Positions 1-8,794 of a stretch of DNA of 64,000 bases are shown one piece after another. The stretch is from CAVONV01 sp963697355 (GTDB lineage Bacteria; Acidobacteriota; Vicinamibacteria; Marinacidobacterales; DATDRI01). Within the stretch, counting starts at the first letter, position 1. Every line of letters begins with the position of its first letter. The DNA lies in the NCBI GenBank assembly GCA_963697355.1, contig CAVONV010000028.1, positions 1-64,000 on the forward strand, read 5' to 3'. The notes under the pieces were generated by a model, which worked only from the letters and a program-made list of their open reading frames with translations, made no database searches and was not told the origin of the DNA. The translations under genes and the position numbers were made by a program.

Positions 1-453
1 GGGCGTCACCTTGATGTTGGCCGGCTTCAGATCCCTGTGGATGACGCCCTTCTCATGCGCCGCTTCCAGACCTTCGGCGATCTGCTTGAAGAGAGGAAGT
101 ACTTCATCGATTGGAATGCTTGGTTCGCCGGAGCCTTGGCGAAGGCGGCGACCCCGCTTGATGCGCTCTGCCAGCGTCTCTCCCGGCACATACTCCAGCG
201 CCAGGAAGTGCACTCCTTCTGACTCCTCGAGCTCGTGGATGGCGGCAATGTTGGGATGATTGAGTGAGGCTAGCAGTCGGGCTTCGCGCTCGAATCGGGC
301 GAGGCGTTCTTTGTTCTCAGAGAAGGTCGCAGGAAGGACCTTAACGGCGACGTCACGATCCAGCTTGGTGTCTTTGGCAAGATACACCTCTCCCATTCCA
401 CCTTCGCCAATCTTCTCGATGACCTTGTAGTGGGAGAGAGTCCGGCCAATCAT
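1..453 (-). CDS. Ser/Thr protein kinase (Hanks type), N-terminal 151 residues, runs off the window
   Basis: The reading frame is open from ATG at 453 to the window edge, so the C-terminus is missing. It starts MIGRTLSHYKVIEKIGEGGMGEVYLA, shown here as the glycine-rich loop GEGGMGEV near residue 18, the VAVKVL lysine near residue 37, and the catalytic-loop motif HRDLKPAN near residue 141. These are hallmarks of bacterial PknB-like kinases that phosphorylate Ser/Thr on proteins. In Acidobacteria such kinases often carry C-terminal WD40, TPR or TolB-like sensor domains, but that part lies outside the window. A start with GGAGG just upstream (minus strand) supports the ATG. The first 8 codons and about 65 bp of upstream DNA are duplicated at 8478-8566. 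Confidence 0.93.
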   Translation of the reverse strand, partial: MIGRTLSHYKVIEKIGEGGMGEVYLAKDTKLDRDVAVKVLPATFSENKERLARFEREARLLASLNHPNIAAIHELEESEGVHFLALEYVPGETLAERIKRGRRLRQGSGEPSIPIDEVLPLFKQIAEGLEAAHEKGVIHRDLKPANIKVTP

Positions 454-518
454 GGAGGACCTCCGTGTCGGAGTGAGGATATTGCTTTTCAGGGAGCGAA
501 GTCAAAGAAGGGCGACGG
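430..518. repeat. Direct repeat copy A: kinase start plus upstream region
   Basis: About 89 bp covering the first codons of the kinase and its 5' region recur at 8478-8566 in the same orientation with only a few mismatches. Together with the cupin duplication (1078-1566 versus 8795-9087) it marks one ancestral kinase-cupin segment that exists twice in the window. Confidence 0.9.
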
Positions 519-555
519 TATGGAGCGCCAGCTTGGCGTCTCCTTCTCATTCGGT

Positions 556-814
556 GGGGCGGTACAAAGCCACTTTCTTCTATTCACTTGGCTATTCGCG
601 AGAGCTTTGGCAGCAACTTGAAACAGACCTGAGGCATCAACATGTTGCGCAGGATGTCCATCGAGTAGCCGAGTCCCGGCACGGGCAGAAATTTGAGATT
701 CGTGCTAATCTGAAAGGACCATCGGGGAGGACCGTTGAAGTAGTCAGCATTTGGATTGTTCTTACCGATGAAGACACCCCCCGGTTGGTAACGGCATATC
801 CTGGAGAGCGGTGA
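556..814 (+). pseudogene. DUF6883-family protein, 5'-truncated
   Basis: The frame is open from 452, but recognisable family sequence starts only near 556 (GRYKATFFYSLGYS) and ends with the typical PRLVTAYPGER. Full-length DUF6883 proteins (about 110 residues) carry an N-terminal strand-helix before the KARFF-like motif; here that part is replaced by duplicated kinase-upstream DNA. The stop overlaps the start of the DUF4926 gene (TGATG), so the two are coupled. I recall DUF6883 and DUF4926 genes as common neighbours, suggestive of a TA-like pair, but their function is not established. The product is either a broken remnant or a chimera starting at 452. Confidence 0.6.
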
Positions 815-1047
815 TGAAGTTCACGGAGTTGGATACGGTTGTCCTCGTTCGGGATCTACCTGAACACGGACTAAGGCAAGGCGATCTAGGGGCAGTCGTT
901 CAAATATATGAGCCTGATGCTATCGAGGTCGAGTTCGTGACTGCGGCGGGTAAGACGGAGGCTCTAGTAACCCTCGACATAAAGGACGTCCGCCAAGTTG
1001 TAGAAACAGATTTGATAGCGGTGCGTTCCCTCAACCAGACTGCATAG
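814..1047 (+). CDS. DUF4926 domain-containing protein
   Basis: A 77-residue acidic protein, starting MKFTELDTVVLVRDLPEHGL, with the SH3-like beta pattern of DUF4926 (GDLGAVVQIY, then EVEFVTAAGKT). The ATG at 814 overlaps the TGA of the upstream DUF6883 frame by one base; a GTG at 811 is an alternative. Translational coupling suggests that the two products act together. The role is unknown; the family often sits beside DUF6883 and other small accessory modules. It lies between a kinase and a cupin gene that are adjacent in the second copy of this locus, so the pair may have been inserted here. Confidence 0.75.
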   Translation: MKFTELDTVVLVRDLPEHGLRQGDLGAVVQIYEPDAIEVEFVTAAGKTEALVTLDIKDVRQVVETDLIAVRSLNQTA

Positions 1048-1138
1048 ACCATCTGTAGGCCAAACTCTCCGGTAACATTGCCGGGGGATGGTGCAAGGTG
1101 TAGAATCGGTGAAGTCTTTCGCCTCGGGAGGTCCTCTC

Positions 1139-1744
1139 ATGATGATCATTCTCCTCCTAATCTTGCTCCTTCAGACCGGCGCAGCTGTACTAGAGAACGA
1201 ATACGTGCTGGTAACCAAGAACGGGGCGCCTTGTGCCTCGGCCGACACTCCTGGTTGTGAAGATAGGGTCGTGGTGGCCCTGTCGGAGATCGAGCTAGAG
1301 GCATCTGGTAGGACGAAGAAGATGGTCCGTGGCGACATCGCCGTCTTCAGAAAAGACGAGTCGTTTACCCCACCATCGAATGGCGACTGGGTGGAAGTTG
1401 CTTTCAAGCCGAACCACCCGCCCGTGAAATCGCCCAAGGAGCTCATTCCGCCGCAGAAAAACACCATCCTTTACGATGCTGAGCGGTTTTTCGTCTTCGA
1501 GGAGAAGCTCGACCCCGGGGACGTCCGTCCCCGCCATAGCCACAGCCAGCGGGTTGTAGTCGTTCTTAATGACACACGTTTGCAGCAATGGCCCGACGGC
1601 GCGCCGGAAGTCTTTAAGACTCAGATCCCCGGTACCATCAAGTTCAACCCTCCGGTGATTCACATCGTCAAGACCATAGGGGAAAAGCCTCTCAGAAACA
1701 TCGTGATCGAGCTCAAGCCAGACGAGGGACCCACGACGCCCTGA
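1139..1744 (+). CDS. Secreted cupin-fold protein
   Basis: About 201 residues. The ATG at 1139 is chosen because GGGAGGT lies 6-7 bases upstream; the open frame extends back to 1088. An N-terminal hydrophobic stretch (MIILLLILLLQTGAA) is a signal peptide or anchor. The body has two cupin-like halves: residues 20-95 and a second half with the His-rich strand RPRHSHSQRVVVVL, which resembles a metal-binding cupin motif. The ligand or reaction cannot be told. A rearranged second copy with a 196-bp internal deletion lies at 8795-9087. Confidence 0.75.
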   Translation: MMIILLLILLLQTGAAVLENEYVLVTKNGAPCASADTPGCEDRVVVALSEIELEASGRTKKMVRGDIAVFRKDESFTPPSNGDWVEVAFKPNHPPVKSPKELIPPQKNTILYDAERFFVFEEKLDPGDVRPRHSHSQRVVVVLNDTRLQQWPDGAPEVFKTQIPGTIKFNPPVIHIVKTIGEKPLRNIVIELKPDEGPTTP

Positions 1745-1766
1745 CAGATGTACCCGCGGTTTCCAA

Positions 1767-4176
1767 CTACTCGGCACGAAGGGCAACAGCGGGATGAAGC
1801 GAAGCAGCCCTCCTTGCCGGGATGTAACAAGCGAGAAAGGCCACGAAAAAAAGGCCTGTGCCGATGACGATCGCTGTGGACGCGGCGAAGGGAGAGACTC
1901 CCGAAAGCGCGGCTGAAATGAGCCGGTTCGCTAGAAGAATGCCAGGAACCCCGATGCCGAAGCCGATGGATACGAGAACGAGTCCTTCGCGAACGACGAG
2001 CTTTAGGACATCGTACTGTCGGGCGCCGAGCGCCATCCGGAGGCCAATTTCGTGAGTTCGACGCGACACCGAGAAAGCGATGACCCCGTAGATACCGATG
2101 GCCGCCAAGAGCAGCGCAAGCCCCCCGAAGCCCGAGAGAATCGCGTTCAGAACCCGCATCCCCACGAAGAACTGCGCCACGAACTCGTCCATCGTTTGAA
2201 ACTCGTCGGCCGAGAGCTTGGGATCGACCTTCCAGAGGCGGTCTCGTGCAGGACCTGCGAGCGTCAGGGGATCGGCCTCACCCCGAAGGGCGACTCCAAT
2301 CGTCCGAGCCGGCGACTGCGCCTGAGGAATGTAGACGATCGGCTGCGAGACGTCGGCGTCGAATCGGAAGATATCCTCCCGCACGTTGGCGACGAGGCCG
2401 ACGATCTCCCGGCTCTGTTCCTGCAAGCGGATTCTCTTCCCCAAGGGGCTGCTTCCCGAGAATTGGGAGCGCACCATCGCTTCGTTGACGATCGCCACGG
2501 CAGGTGCGTCCAGCCGGTCCGACTCCATAAACGGCCGTCCCTGGAGTAGCGGAACTGCGAAGACATCGAGGTAACCGGGGTCGATGGTGACCACGGTGGT
2601 CGTCGGTTTCTCCTCGGCCGAGGTGTGGCCCTCGATTTGGAACGTCGTCGTCGGAGGAAAGGGGCTCCGGGGAAGATAATCGACGATCGTCACCGCTCTC
2701 ACTCCGGGAACCGAGTCCAGTTCCCTCTTGAGCTCTTCCATGAAGGCGCTTCTTGCCGCCGGCTCCTTGTATCGCTCCTCGGGAAGCTCGACTTGGAACA
2801 CAAGGACGTTCTCCGTCGAGAATCCCGGCTTCGAGCCTCTGAGCCGCCGCGAAGGTACGGACGAGGATGCCCGCTCCCGCGAGCATCACCAGCGCAAGAG
2901 CCACTTCCGCAACCACGAGGCTCTTCGTCAAAAGCCGTCGTCCCGTGCCCGTGCCCGACCGGCCACCCTCGTGAAGCGGGCGCGTGAGGTCGGAGCGGGA
3001 CGTCGCGAGGGCAGGCGCAATGCCGAACGCAAGCCCCGCGAGAATCGATGCGGCGATCGAGAAGAGGAACACGCGCTCGTCCAACCGGGGGGCAAACGCC
3101 GCGGACATCTGGCCGCCAAACGCGAGTGCGAGGAGACGGACTCCCCAGTAGGAGAGAACGGTACCGAGGGCTCCTGCCACAAAAGCGAGAACGAAGCTCT
3201 CAAGAAGGAGCTGCCTGAGGATACGCCCTCGAGACGCACCCATGGCGGTTCTCACCGCGAACTCTTTTTGTCGATCCACCCCCCGAGCGAGATAGAGGTT
3301 CGCGATGTTGGAGCTCGCGATGAGAAGAACGAACAGGAGGGCGCCCTGAAGAAGTACCATGAGCTCTCGGTTTCCTCCGCTCGCGAGCTGCTCCCGCATC
3401 GTTAGAAGACGCACACCAAGATCCCGGTTCGCGTCGGGGTAGTCGCGGGCGAGTCGGGATGCGACCACCGCGAGCTCTTGCCGCGCCTTGTCTATGGACA
3501 CGCCTCGCCGCAACCGACCCAGAACGCTCATGACTTTCAGATCCCGCGGCATCTCTCCGCTTCGTAATACCAGCGGCTTCCAGAGATCGAGTCTTGGATC
3601 CAAAGTCTCGAAGCCTTCGGCCATGACACCGGCCACTAGATGAGGCTCTCCGCCCAACTCGATGGTGTTTCCAACGAGGGAAGCATCGGCCGCGAAGCGC
3701 GTCTGCCAGAAGCCGTGGCTCAACACCACGACCCGATCGCTTCCCTCCGCGTAGTCTGAAGGCTGGAGCGTTCGTCCGTGAGCCGCGGGCTCTCCGAAGA
3801 TCTCGAAAAAGCCGGGGGTGACGGCGAAACCTGTGAGAGGCTCGGGCCGGTCCTCCGCGGTCAGGCTTAGAAAAGCGGGCATGAGGGCGCTCAAATGTTC
3901 GAACGCCGTGGTCCCTTCGCGGAAGTCCAGGAAGTTGTCCGCGGAGGTGGGTTTGATATCGAGGATCGGATTCGACGGGTTCACCTCCCAAAGCATCACC
4001 AGGGTGTCGGGCTCCCGAAAAGGAAGGGGTCGCAAGAGCAACGCGTCCACGATGCTGAACACGGTGGTATTCCCTGCGATGGCGAGCCCGAGCGACAGAA
4101 TCGCGAGGACGCTCACGATTGGCGTCTTGGCGAGCGTGCGAAGACCGAGCCGGACGTCCTGCAATAGATGACCCAT
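1767..4176 (-). CDS. ADOP-family ABC permease (FtsX/MacB-like), one frameshift
   Basis: Duplicated permease of about 802 residues after correcting one extra base in the CCC run at 2824-2826. The N-terminal part is read in one frame (MGHLLQDVRLGLRTL, LSLGLAIAGNTTVFS, FtsX core around AVRTAMGASRGRILRQL), and the second half (periplasmic domain, GLRMALGARQYDVLKLV, ending PARRAASLHPAVALRAE) in the next frame. The start at 4176 is supported by GGAGGT directly upstream. ADOP proteins are orphan permeases lacking their own ATPase, of unknown substrate, expanded in Acidobacteria. The break is a single +1 insertion, so it could be a sequencing artefact. Confidence 0.88.
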
Positions 4177-4321
4177 GGCAACCTCCATGGATTCTCAGCT
4201 AAGACAATAAACCGACGTTATAGAGATTCTAATGTTTGTCAAGCCCTATTTAGGATGTTTCCTATTCCGCGTACCCGTAGGTTCGGGGCGATTCCCTGGC
4301 GGCTCATCAGCTCCAAGCCAT

Positions 4322-5110
4322 TCAACGTTCCGCCTCCTTCTCCAGAGCCCGGGCGATCCACCGAGGAAGTATCTCGGCGAGGTTCTTCATAATCGTCTTC
4401 GCACGCTCGTGGAAGAGAGCGACGTTGCCGTACGCCTCACCCCCTTCCCGGTCCACGACGTCGCTTACCGCCCTCAAAATGAGCGTCCGCGTACGATTTC
4501 GTGACGCCACCCATGCGATGGCTCCCGACTCCCAATCGCCGGCGACAGCTCCGTACTTCTTCTGGAGTGAATCCAAGTCCTCCGGGAAGAGGTCTCGATC
4601 CGCCGAGACCAGTGACACGCGCCTGACAGGCGTCGGATACGGTGGCTGGAGCCAATCGAGGTCGAGATCCGTCGTGTATTCCGCTATCGCTTCACTGGCG
4701 TCACCCATCTTTTCCACGATGTCGTAGACGATGGTCTTCTCCACGAGCAAGACTTCTCCCGGCTCGACCGCTCCCTTGAAACCGCCGCAGGTTCCGAGGT
4801 TGACGAGAAGCCGAGGTGACCAGCGGTCGATGGCGAACTGGGCCGAAGCGGCGGCCGAGATCTCGCCCCAGCCCCCGTGTAGAAAGACGACCTTCTCGAC
4901 GCCGCCACCGACATCGAGGTCGTGGACGAAATACTCTCCAAAGGGCGATTGCTCGATTCGGGCCTCCGGAAAAAGACCGCGGAAGGGATGCCACTCCGCG
5001 TTGGCTGAAATGACGACAACGGTGGATGGAGGCTTCTCCGATACGCCAAGAGCGACCAGGCAGACAATCAGAGAGAGAACGAAGAATCCGCTGAGCCTGC
5101 AAGCGTTCAT
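4322..5110 (-). CDS. Secreted nucleoside phosphorylase / MTA-SAH nucleosidase-like protein
   Basis: A PNP_UDP_1-fold protein. Visible motifs are LVNLGTCGGF (phosphorylase GTxGG), GDWESGAIAWVA (the position of the catalytic/ribose-binding ME motif of nucleosidases) and LRAVSDVVD (the purine-binding Asp motif). It would cleave a nucleoside such as methylthioadenosine, S-adenosylhomocysteine or a purine nucleoside. Unlike the usual cytosolic enzymes it has an N-terminal signal sequence (MNACRLSGFFVLSLIVCLVAL), suggesting export. The frame continues upstream to 5200, with ATG alternatives at 5128 and 5200; none has a clear ribosome site. The conserved Asp and Glu look intact. Confidence 0.8.
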   Translation of the reverse strand: MNACRLSGFFVLSLIVCLVALGVSEKPPSTVVVISANAEWHPFRGLFPEARIEQSPFGEYFVHDLDVGGGVEKVVFLHGGWGEISAAASAQFAIDRWSPRLLVNLGTCGGFKGAVEPGEVLLVEKTIVYDIVEKMGDASEAIAEYTTDLDLDWLQPPYPTPVRRVSLVSADRDLFPEDLDSLQKKYGAVAGDWESGAIAWVASRNRTRTLILRAVSDVVDREGGEAYGNVALFHERAKTIMKNLAEILPRWIARALEKEAER

Positions 5111-5189
5111 GTCGACGAGCCTAAACATGGAGGGAATTTTGACAGAGGCGGCGGGAATTCTAAAGGAAGACGTTTGGCGGAAGGAAGTC

Positions 5190-5222
5190 TCATGCGGCAT
5201 CGAGCCGTTTCACCTGCAGCTT
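5190..5222 (-). pseudogene. higA antitoxin 3' tail remnant
   Basis: Eleven codons including the stop encode KLQVKRLDAA, the C-terminal tail typical of HigA-type antitoxins. A longer homologous tail sits at 10288-10378. The fragment ends exactly where the 112-bp inverted-repeat element begins. Confidence 0.45.
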
Positions 5223-5223
5223 A

Positions 5224-5335
5224 TATGGGGAGCGTCCAGTTATGTAGAGTCGCTGCTGCAAGTAGAATTGAACCAAGCCGCTGGCGCGGCGGCCAGGCTT
5301 GCACGCTCACCCGACCAACGTAGGCGCTCCCCATA
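5224..5335. repeat. 112-bp element bounded by perfect 11-bp inverted repeats (MITE-like)
   Basis: TATGGGGAGCG at 5224-5234 is the exact reverse complement of CGCTCCCCATA at 5325-5335. Inside is a second hairpin (CAAGCC-GC-TGG at 5274-5284, CCAGGCTTG at 5293-5301). No coding capacity is visible. It could be a miniature inverted-repeat element, a structured RNA or a recombination site. No flanking target duplication is obvious. Confidence 0.55.
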
Positions 5336-5336
5336 A

Positions 5337-5406
5337 CACGTTGTTCCCTAAACCAACACGTCATGGCTCCAAAACAGCACGTTGTTCCCTAAATCGACAC
5401 GTCATG
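5337..5406. repeat. Two tandem 29-bp repeats, 41-bp period
   Basis: Unit 1 (5337-5365) and unit 2 (5378-5406) both read CACGTTGTTCCCTAAA, two variable bases, then ACACGTCATG, matching at 27 of 29 positions. They directly follow the 112-bp inverted-repeat element. No gene depends on them; the function is unknown. Confidence 0.7.
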
Positions 5407-5667
5407 CCGGACCGAACGCACGCGGCGCCGCAGCCGTGGCGGCCACCTGCCGTGATGGCTCCCTTGCGGATATTTCGTAGTGCCAGCAACACTTGATGCC
5501 GGAAAGAAAGGTCTCAAGAGTCCCAAAAGACAATTTTTTCCTTGACAGTTTTCTATCGCACTTTTTGAGAAGTCGGCGATCCAATCGAGAACGTGCGCGT
5601 GACGTTGCCAGCTAAACCGTACAGCCCTGATATCGACGGGAGAAGACCAAGCCGAATCGTTTTCGGC

Positions 5668-5687
5668 AACTCGTTCCGGAACGAGTT
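5668..5687. repeat. Perfect 20-bp palindrome
   Basis: AACTCGTTCCGGAACGAGTT is fully self-complementary. Its 16-bp core CTCGTTCCGGAACGAG recurs at 16466-16481. It could be a dimeric regulator site or a mobile-element scar; the neighbouring HNH gene is truncated about 15-20 bp downstream. Confidence 0.7.
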
Positions 5688-5756
5688 GGGCCAAACAAAC
5701 TTGAGGTTGAAACAACAGCAGCAGGCCTACCCGCTTCCGCTCCGCCGAGCCCTGCT

Positions 5757-6332
5757 GTGGTGGAACCCATCGCCCCGGCGCGTTACAAAATAGCGTTCAC
5801 CGCGAGCGCCGAGCTCCGTGACAAGCTGGAACGACTGCGTGTGCTCATGCGCTCCTCGGCGCCCGATGGCGACCTAGCGACCATCATTGAAGAGGCCGTG
5901 ACCGAGAAACTCGAAAGGCTCGAATCCAAGCGCTTTGGCAAGACGAAAGCTCCCAGAAAGAGCCTCGAAGAGACGGATGCGTCACCTTCTTCTCGCTACA
6001 TCCCGGCTCCGGTCAAGCGTGCGGTTTACGAGCGCGATAAAGGCCAATGCGCCTATGTTGACCCGTCTGGTCGCCGCTGCACCGAAACCGAACGGCTCGA
6101 GTTCCACCACCGCAAGCCTTTTGGCCGTGGGGGTGACCACAGCGTTGGGAATATCCAGCTCGCCAGCAGAGCTCACAATGGATATTACGCCGAGCGCGAT
6201 TACGGGAAGGAGGCTATGGCGCGTTATAGATGCAATCGGCGCTCAGGAGGTCGTGTTTCCGAGCCTGCGCCCGTCTACACCTTTGGCAACCGAGCGACCT
6301 ATCACGACCAGCCCTCGCTAGTCGGGCAGTAG
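5757..6332 (+). CDS. HNH endonuclease, C-terminal half only
   Basis: The 191-residue ORF matches the C-terminal half of the large HNH proteins common in Acidobacteria and Myxococcota, which have about 180 more N-terminal residues. The linker continues in frame upstream to about 5690 (EVETTAAGLPASAPPSPAVV), so the GTG at 5757 is only a nominal start. The HNH core is visible: SRYIPAPVKRAVYERD, C-x-x-x-x-G-R-R-C, LEFHH, GGDHSVGNIQLASRAHN. Nuclease chemistry may be intact, but the N-terminal domain is gone, so it is probably a remnant. Confidence 0.8.
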   Translation: MVEPIAPARYKIAFTASAELRDKLERLRVLMRSSAPDGDLATIIEEAVTEKLERLESKRFGKTKAPRKSLEETDASPSSRYIPAPVKRAVYERDKGQCAYVDPSGRRCTETERLEFHHRKPFGRGGDHSVGNIQLASRAHNGYYAERDYGKEAMARYRCNRRSGGRVSEPAPVYTFGNRATYHDQPSLVGQ

Positions 6333-6339
6333 AACGAAC

Positions 6340-6423
6340 CGATTCGTACTCACAGATCCCCAGGGAGACGCCCACCTCCAACCGGCGCGCGCCCTCCAAT
6401 TGACGGCTATTTTCAGGTACTAG
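6340..6423 (+). pseudogene. TonB-dependent receptor (Oar-like) C-terminal tail remnant
   Basis: The last codons read PARALQLTAIFRY-stop, the end of the outer-membrane barrel of carboxypeptidase-regulatory-like TonB receptors. The same ending, with one residue changed, closes the longer fragment at 8120-8459. No upstream barrel sequence remains. Confidence 0.6.
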
Positions 6424-6424
6424 A

Positions 6425-7591
6425 CTAGAAACGAAAATCGCGACGAATGATGGACTGCCATGGAACGACTTCGATGCCTCTGCCAACCTTCCGATGCTCT
6501 TTGGATGAGTTTACGATCCACCCACGCTTCAGTTTGAGGTCCTTCATGCATTGTCGTAGGCCCGCCACCGCGTACTGATTAACGGCTGCTCCCAACTTGA
6601 TCTCTATAGGCAAGATTCGACGTCCCTGGACGAGGAGGAAGTCGACCTCGGCGCCTGACTGAGTTCTCCAGAAATGAATTTCGGGTCGTACCGTTTGCTC
6701 TGCGGCAAGTGTTGAAAGCTCTTCGATGACGAGCCCCTCGAATGAAGCACCTAGCCGAGCCCAAGTCGAGAGGTCTTTCGGTGTTCTGAGCCCGGCGAGA
6801 AAATGAAGAAGCCCCGTGTCCCGAACATAGATCTTGGGCCTCTTTGTGAGGCGCTTTTGAACGTTGGCGTGGTAAGGGGGAAGGCGGCGAATCATGAAAG
6901 TCGATTCGAGAACGTCTAGATAATGGGAAACAGTTGGTGCGGTGACTCCAAGCGAGCGAGCCAGGTCGGAGATGTTAAGTAGATTGCCGTGTACGTGCGT
7001 GAGCATTTGCCACAGGATCCGCAGTCGTGGTGGCGGCAGACTGAGACCGAGTGCCGGGAGGTCTCGTTCGAGGTAAGTCGTGACGTAGCTATCAAGCCAT
7101 TGCACTCTTGCTTTGTTTCCTCTCAAGTTGTGAACCGGGGGAAACCCCCCGAAATACCATCGGTTCTCGTTTTTCTTGGTGTCTGTGAGCTCGGCGGTGA
7201 GAAACGGTGTTAGTTCCAAAGTGGCAATGCGACCAGCGAGGGTTTCGGAGACCGTTTTGAAGAGTGTTGGATTGGCTGACCCAAGAATCAAGAACCTTCC
7301 TTTTTGGGGCGATTGATCGATGACATAACGCAGGACTGGGAAGAGATCGGGAAGTCGTTGTGCTTCATCGATGGCCACTCGTCTTGGATGGACGTCGAAA
7401 AAGCCTTCCAGGTCGGCAGCGAGTATTTGCAGGTCAGCAGGCCGCTCAAGGTCAATGTGATGCCAGGTTGGAAACACTTCACGAACGAGCGTGCTTTTGC
7501 CGCACTGGCGAGGCCCGTAAACCAGAACAGCCGGGAAAGTGCGGAGTAGTCCTTTGAGTCGTTTTTCGATGCTCCGACGGATGTAAACCAT
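6425..7591 (-). CDS. AAA-family ATPase with DUF4143 domain
   Basis: A 388-residue protein of the AAA_14/DUF4143 family. The N-terminal ATPase shows Walker A YGPRQCGKST (near residue 25), Walker B RVAIDEAQ and sensor-1 LILGSAN. Then come a winged-helix-like segment (DLARSLGVTAPTVSHYLDVL) and a DUF4143 nuclease-like end (SGAEVDFLLVQGRRILPIEIKLG) with the E-V-D and E-x-K pattern of PD-(D/E)xK folds. Such proteins are scattered, often accessory, with unknown targets. The start at 7591 abuts an 8-bp inverted repeat (7592-7630) that may be its operator. A paralogue is at 18714-19961. Confidence 0.9.
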   Translation of the reverse strand: MVYIRRSIEKRLKGLLRTFPAVLVYGPRQCGKSTLVREVFPTWHHIDLERPADLQILAADLEGFFDVHPRRVAIDEAQRLPDLFPVLRYVIDQSPQKGRFLILGSANPTLFKTVSETLAGRIATLELTPFLTAELTDTKKNENRWYFGGFPPVHNLRGNKARVQWLDSYVTTYLERDLPALGLSLPPPRLRILWQMLTHVHGNLLNISDLARSLGVTAPTVSHYLDVLESTFMIRRLPPYHANVQKRLTKRPKIYVRDTGLLHFLAGLRTPKDLSTWARLGASFEGLVIEELSTLAAEQTVRPEIHFWRTQSGAEVDFLLVQGRRILPIEIKLGAAVNQYAVAGLRQCMKDLKLKRGWIVNSSKEHRKVGRGIEVVPWQSIIRRDFRF

Positions 7592-7630
7592 ACCTTGTAT
7601 TATTAAGCAATAGCTTTCATTTTACAAGGT
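7592..7630. promoter_or_regulatory. Inverted repeat at the start of the AAA/DUF4143 gene
   Basis: ACCTTGTA (7592-7599) and TACAAGGT (7623-7630) form perfect 8-bp arms immediately 5' of the minus-strand start codon. The position fits an operator overlapping the promoter; the winged-helix segment of the ATPase itself is one candidate ligand. Confidence 0.4.
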
Positions 7631-7777
7631 GTGATTTGTCGGAACGAAATAGGCCGAGTACGCCGTTCCAATGGCCAATATGACCTATACGAATCGAACT
7701 CCAACGAGCAACGTCGCGGCCACCCGCAACATCTAAATAAGTGAGGGAGTGCTGACCGTCGAAAGGGAGAAATCCGT

Positions 7778-7894
7778 ATGAGCTCGATACTTGGCGATGC
7801 CTGCTTCGCCGTTCGTTCCATCGGTCGCCGCCCTGGATTCGCGTGGATCAGTATTCTCGTTCTAGCTGTCGGGATTCATCGACGTACGTTCTAG
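7778..7894 (+). pseudogene. ADOP permease N-terminal stub
   Basis: ATG at 7778 opens MSSILGDACFAVRSIGRR then PGFAWISILVLAVGI, the standard ADOP N-terminus (amphipathic helix plus first membrane segment). Homology stops at GI and the frame ends in TAG at 7894. About 770 residues are missing. Confidence 0.7.
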
Positions 7895-7942
7895 GGTCCT
7901 TGTTCCTGATGCTGGTTGCGATTGCCGTCACCGCCAATAGCG

Positions 7943-8068
7943 TTCAATGCGCCCAGCCTCGACAAGTTCGGCCCCACCGTCACGGAGGAGGGTGCCGTGA
8001 TCTACGACTCGAGCGTCATCACCAAGACGCCCGAGGTCGCGGACGGTGTCCGGTTCTACCCCGTGCCT
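7943..8068 (+). pseudogene. 2-oxoacid:ferredoxin oxidoreductase gamma-subunit fragment
   Basis: The translated segment contains APSLDKFGPTVTEEGAVIYD followed by SSVI and ending VRFYPVP, matching the conserved middle of KorC/PorG gamma subunits. Neither start nor end of the gene is present, so it is a non-functional fragment inside the scrapyard region. Confidence 0.6.
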
Positions 8069-8119
8069 AGCAGTTTTGTACGGAGAGCAGGCCGAAGAAA
8101 TCGCGATGCAACTGGAGTT

Positions 8120-8459
8120 ACCCGACTTGTCACCCAGTATGGCCCGCCTTCGTATCCCATTGGAGAACGGGCTCTGGGCGCCCAATCCTCTCGCGACCGT
8201 TTACCGTTTCGTGGGTGAGGATCGCGCGGCTGGTCAAGTCCAAGCTCCGGCCATCAAGTCTTTGGGCCTGAAGATCGGAAAGCGATTCCGTTTGGGCAGC
8301 GAGCGAGAGCTGGAGCTGGCCGCCAACATCTTCAACTGGGGAGACCATCATCAGTATCGGTACGCAGCGGCCAACGCGGTCTACAGCCCCATTCTCCTGC
8401 AGCTGAGGAACCTGCAAACTGCGCGCGCCCTCCAATTGACGGCGGTTTTCAGGTACTAG
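8120..8459 (+). pseudogene. TonB-dependent receptor (Oar-like) C-terminal barrel fragment
   Basis: About 112 codons show the final barrel strands of carboxypeptidase-regulatory-like TonB receptors: NPLATVYRFVGEDRAAGQV, SLGLKIGKRFRLG, LELAANIFNW, and the end ARALQLTAVFRY. The plug and most of the barrel are absent. An in-frame TTG/ATG could give a 137-residue ORF from 8046, but it would lack a signal peptide. Confidence 0.75.
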
Positions 8460-8477
8460 CACTATTCTTGACGGTGT

Positions 8478-8566
8478 GAGTGGGAGAGCGTCCGGCCAAT
8501 CATGGAGGACCTCCGTGTGGGAGTGAGGATATTGCTTTTCAGGGAGCGAAGTCAAAGAAGGATGAG
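8478..8566. repeat. Direct repeat copy B: kinase start plus upstream region
   Basis: Near-identical to 430-518. On the minus strand it still encodes MIGRTLSH, the first eight residues of the kinase, then breaks off next to the TonB-receptor fragment. No kinase body follows. Confidence 0.9.
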
Positions 8567-8794
8567 GTATTAAGAGTCGGCCAGACATCGTGAATCTGTG
8601 TGGTGTGCTATTCGTGCCAGCCGAGCGATCCTGAGGAGATCCGTGAGCGGCAACCGAATGATCTTCGGTTCCAACGGGACGCCGAGACCGTTTGCTGGAG
8701 GGCATCCCCGACGTGCGGCGTCGTAACAGCATGCATCGGATGCCCCGGCTTCACTTGACGCGGTTCCAACGGCTCCAAGGCTCCAAGCCACGGG

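Noticed and set aside
452..814. Full 120-residue ORF starting at 452
   Set aside because: The first 35 codons are duplicated kinase-upstream DNA, not part of the DUF6883 family.
5224..5335. tRNA-like element because of complementary 7-bp ends and a GGTTCAATTC-like stretch
   Set aside because: No anticodon arm or T-arm geometry, length over 100 bp, no CCA end; treated as inverted-repeat element.
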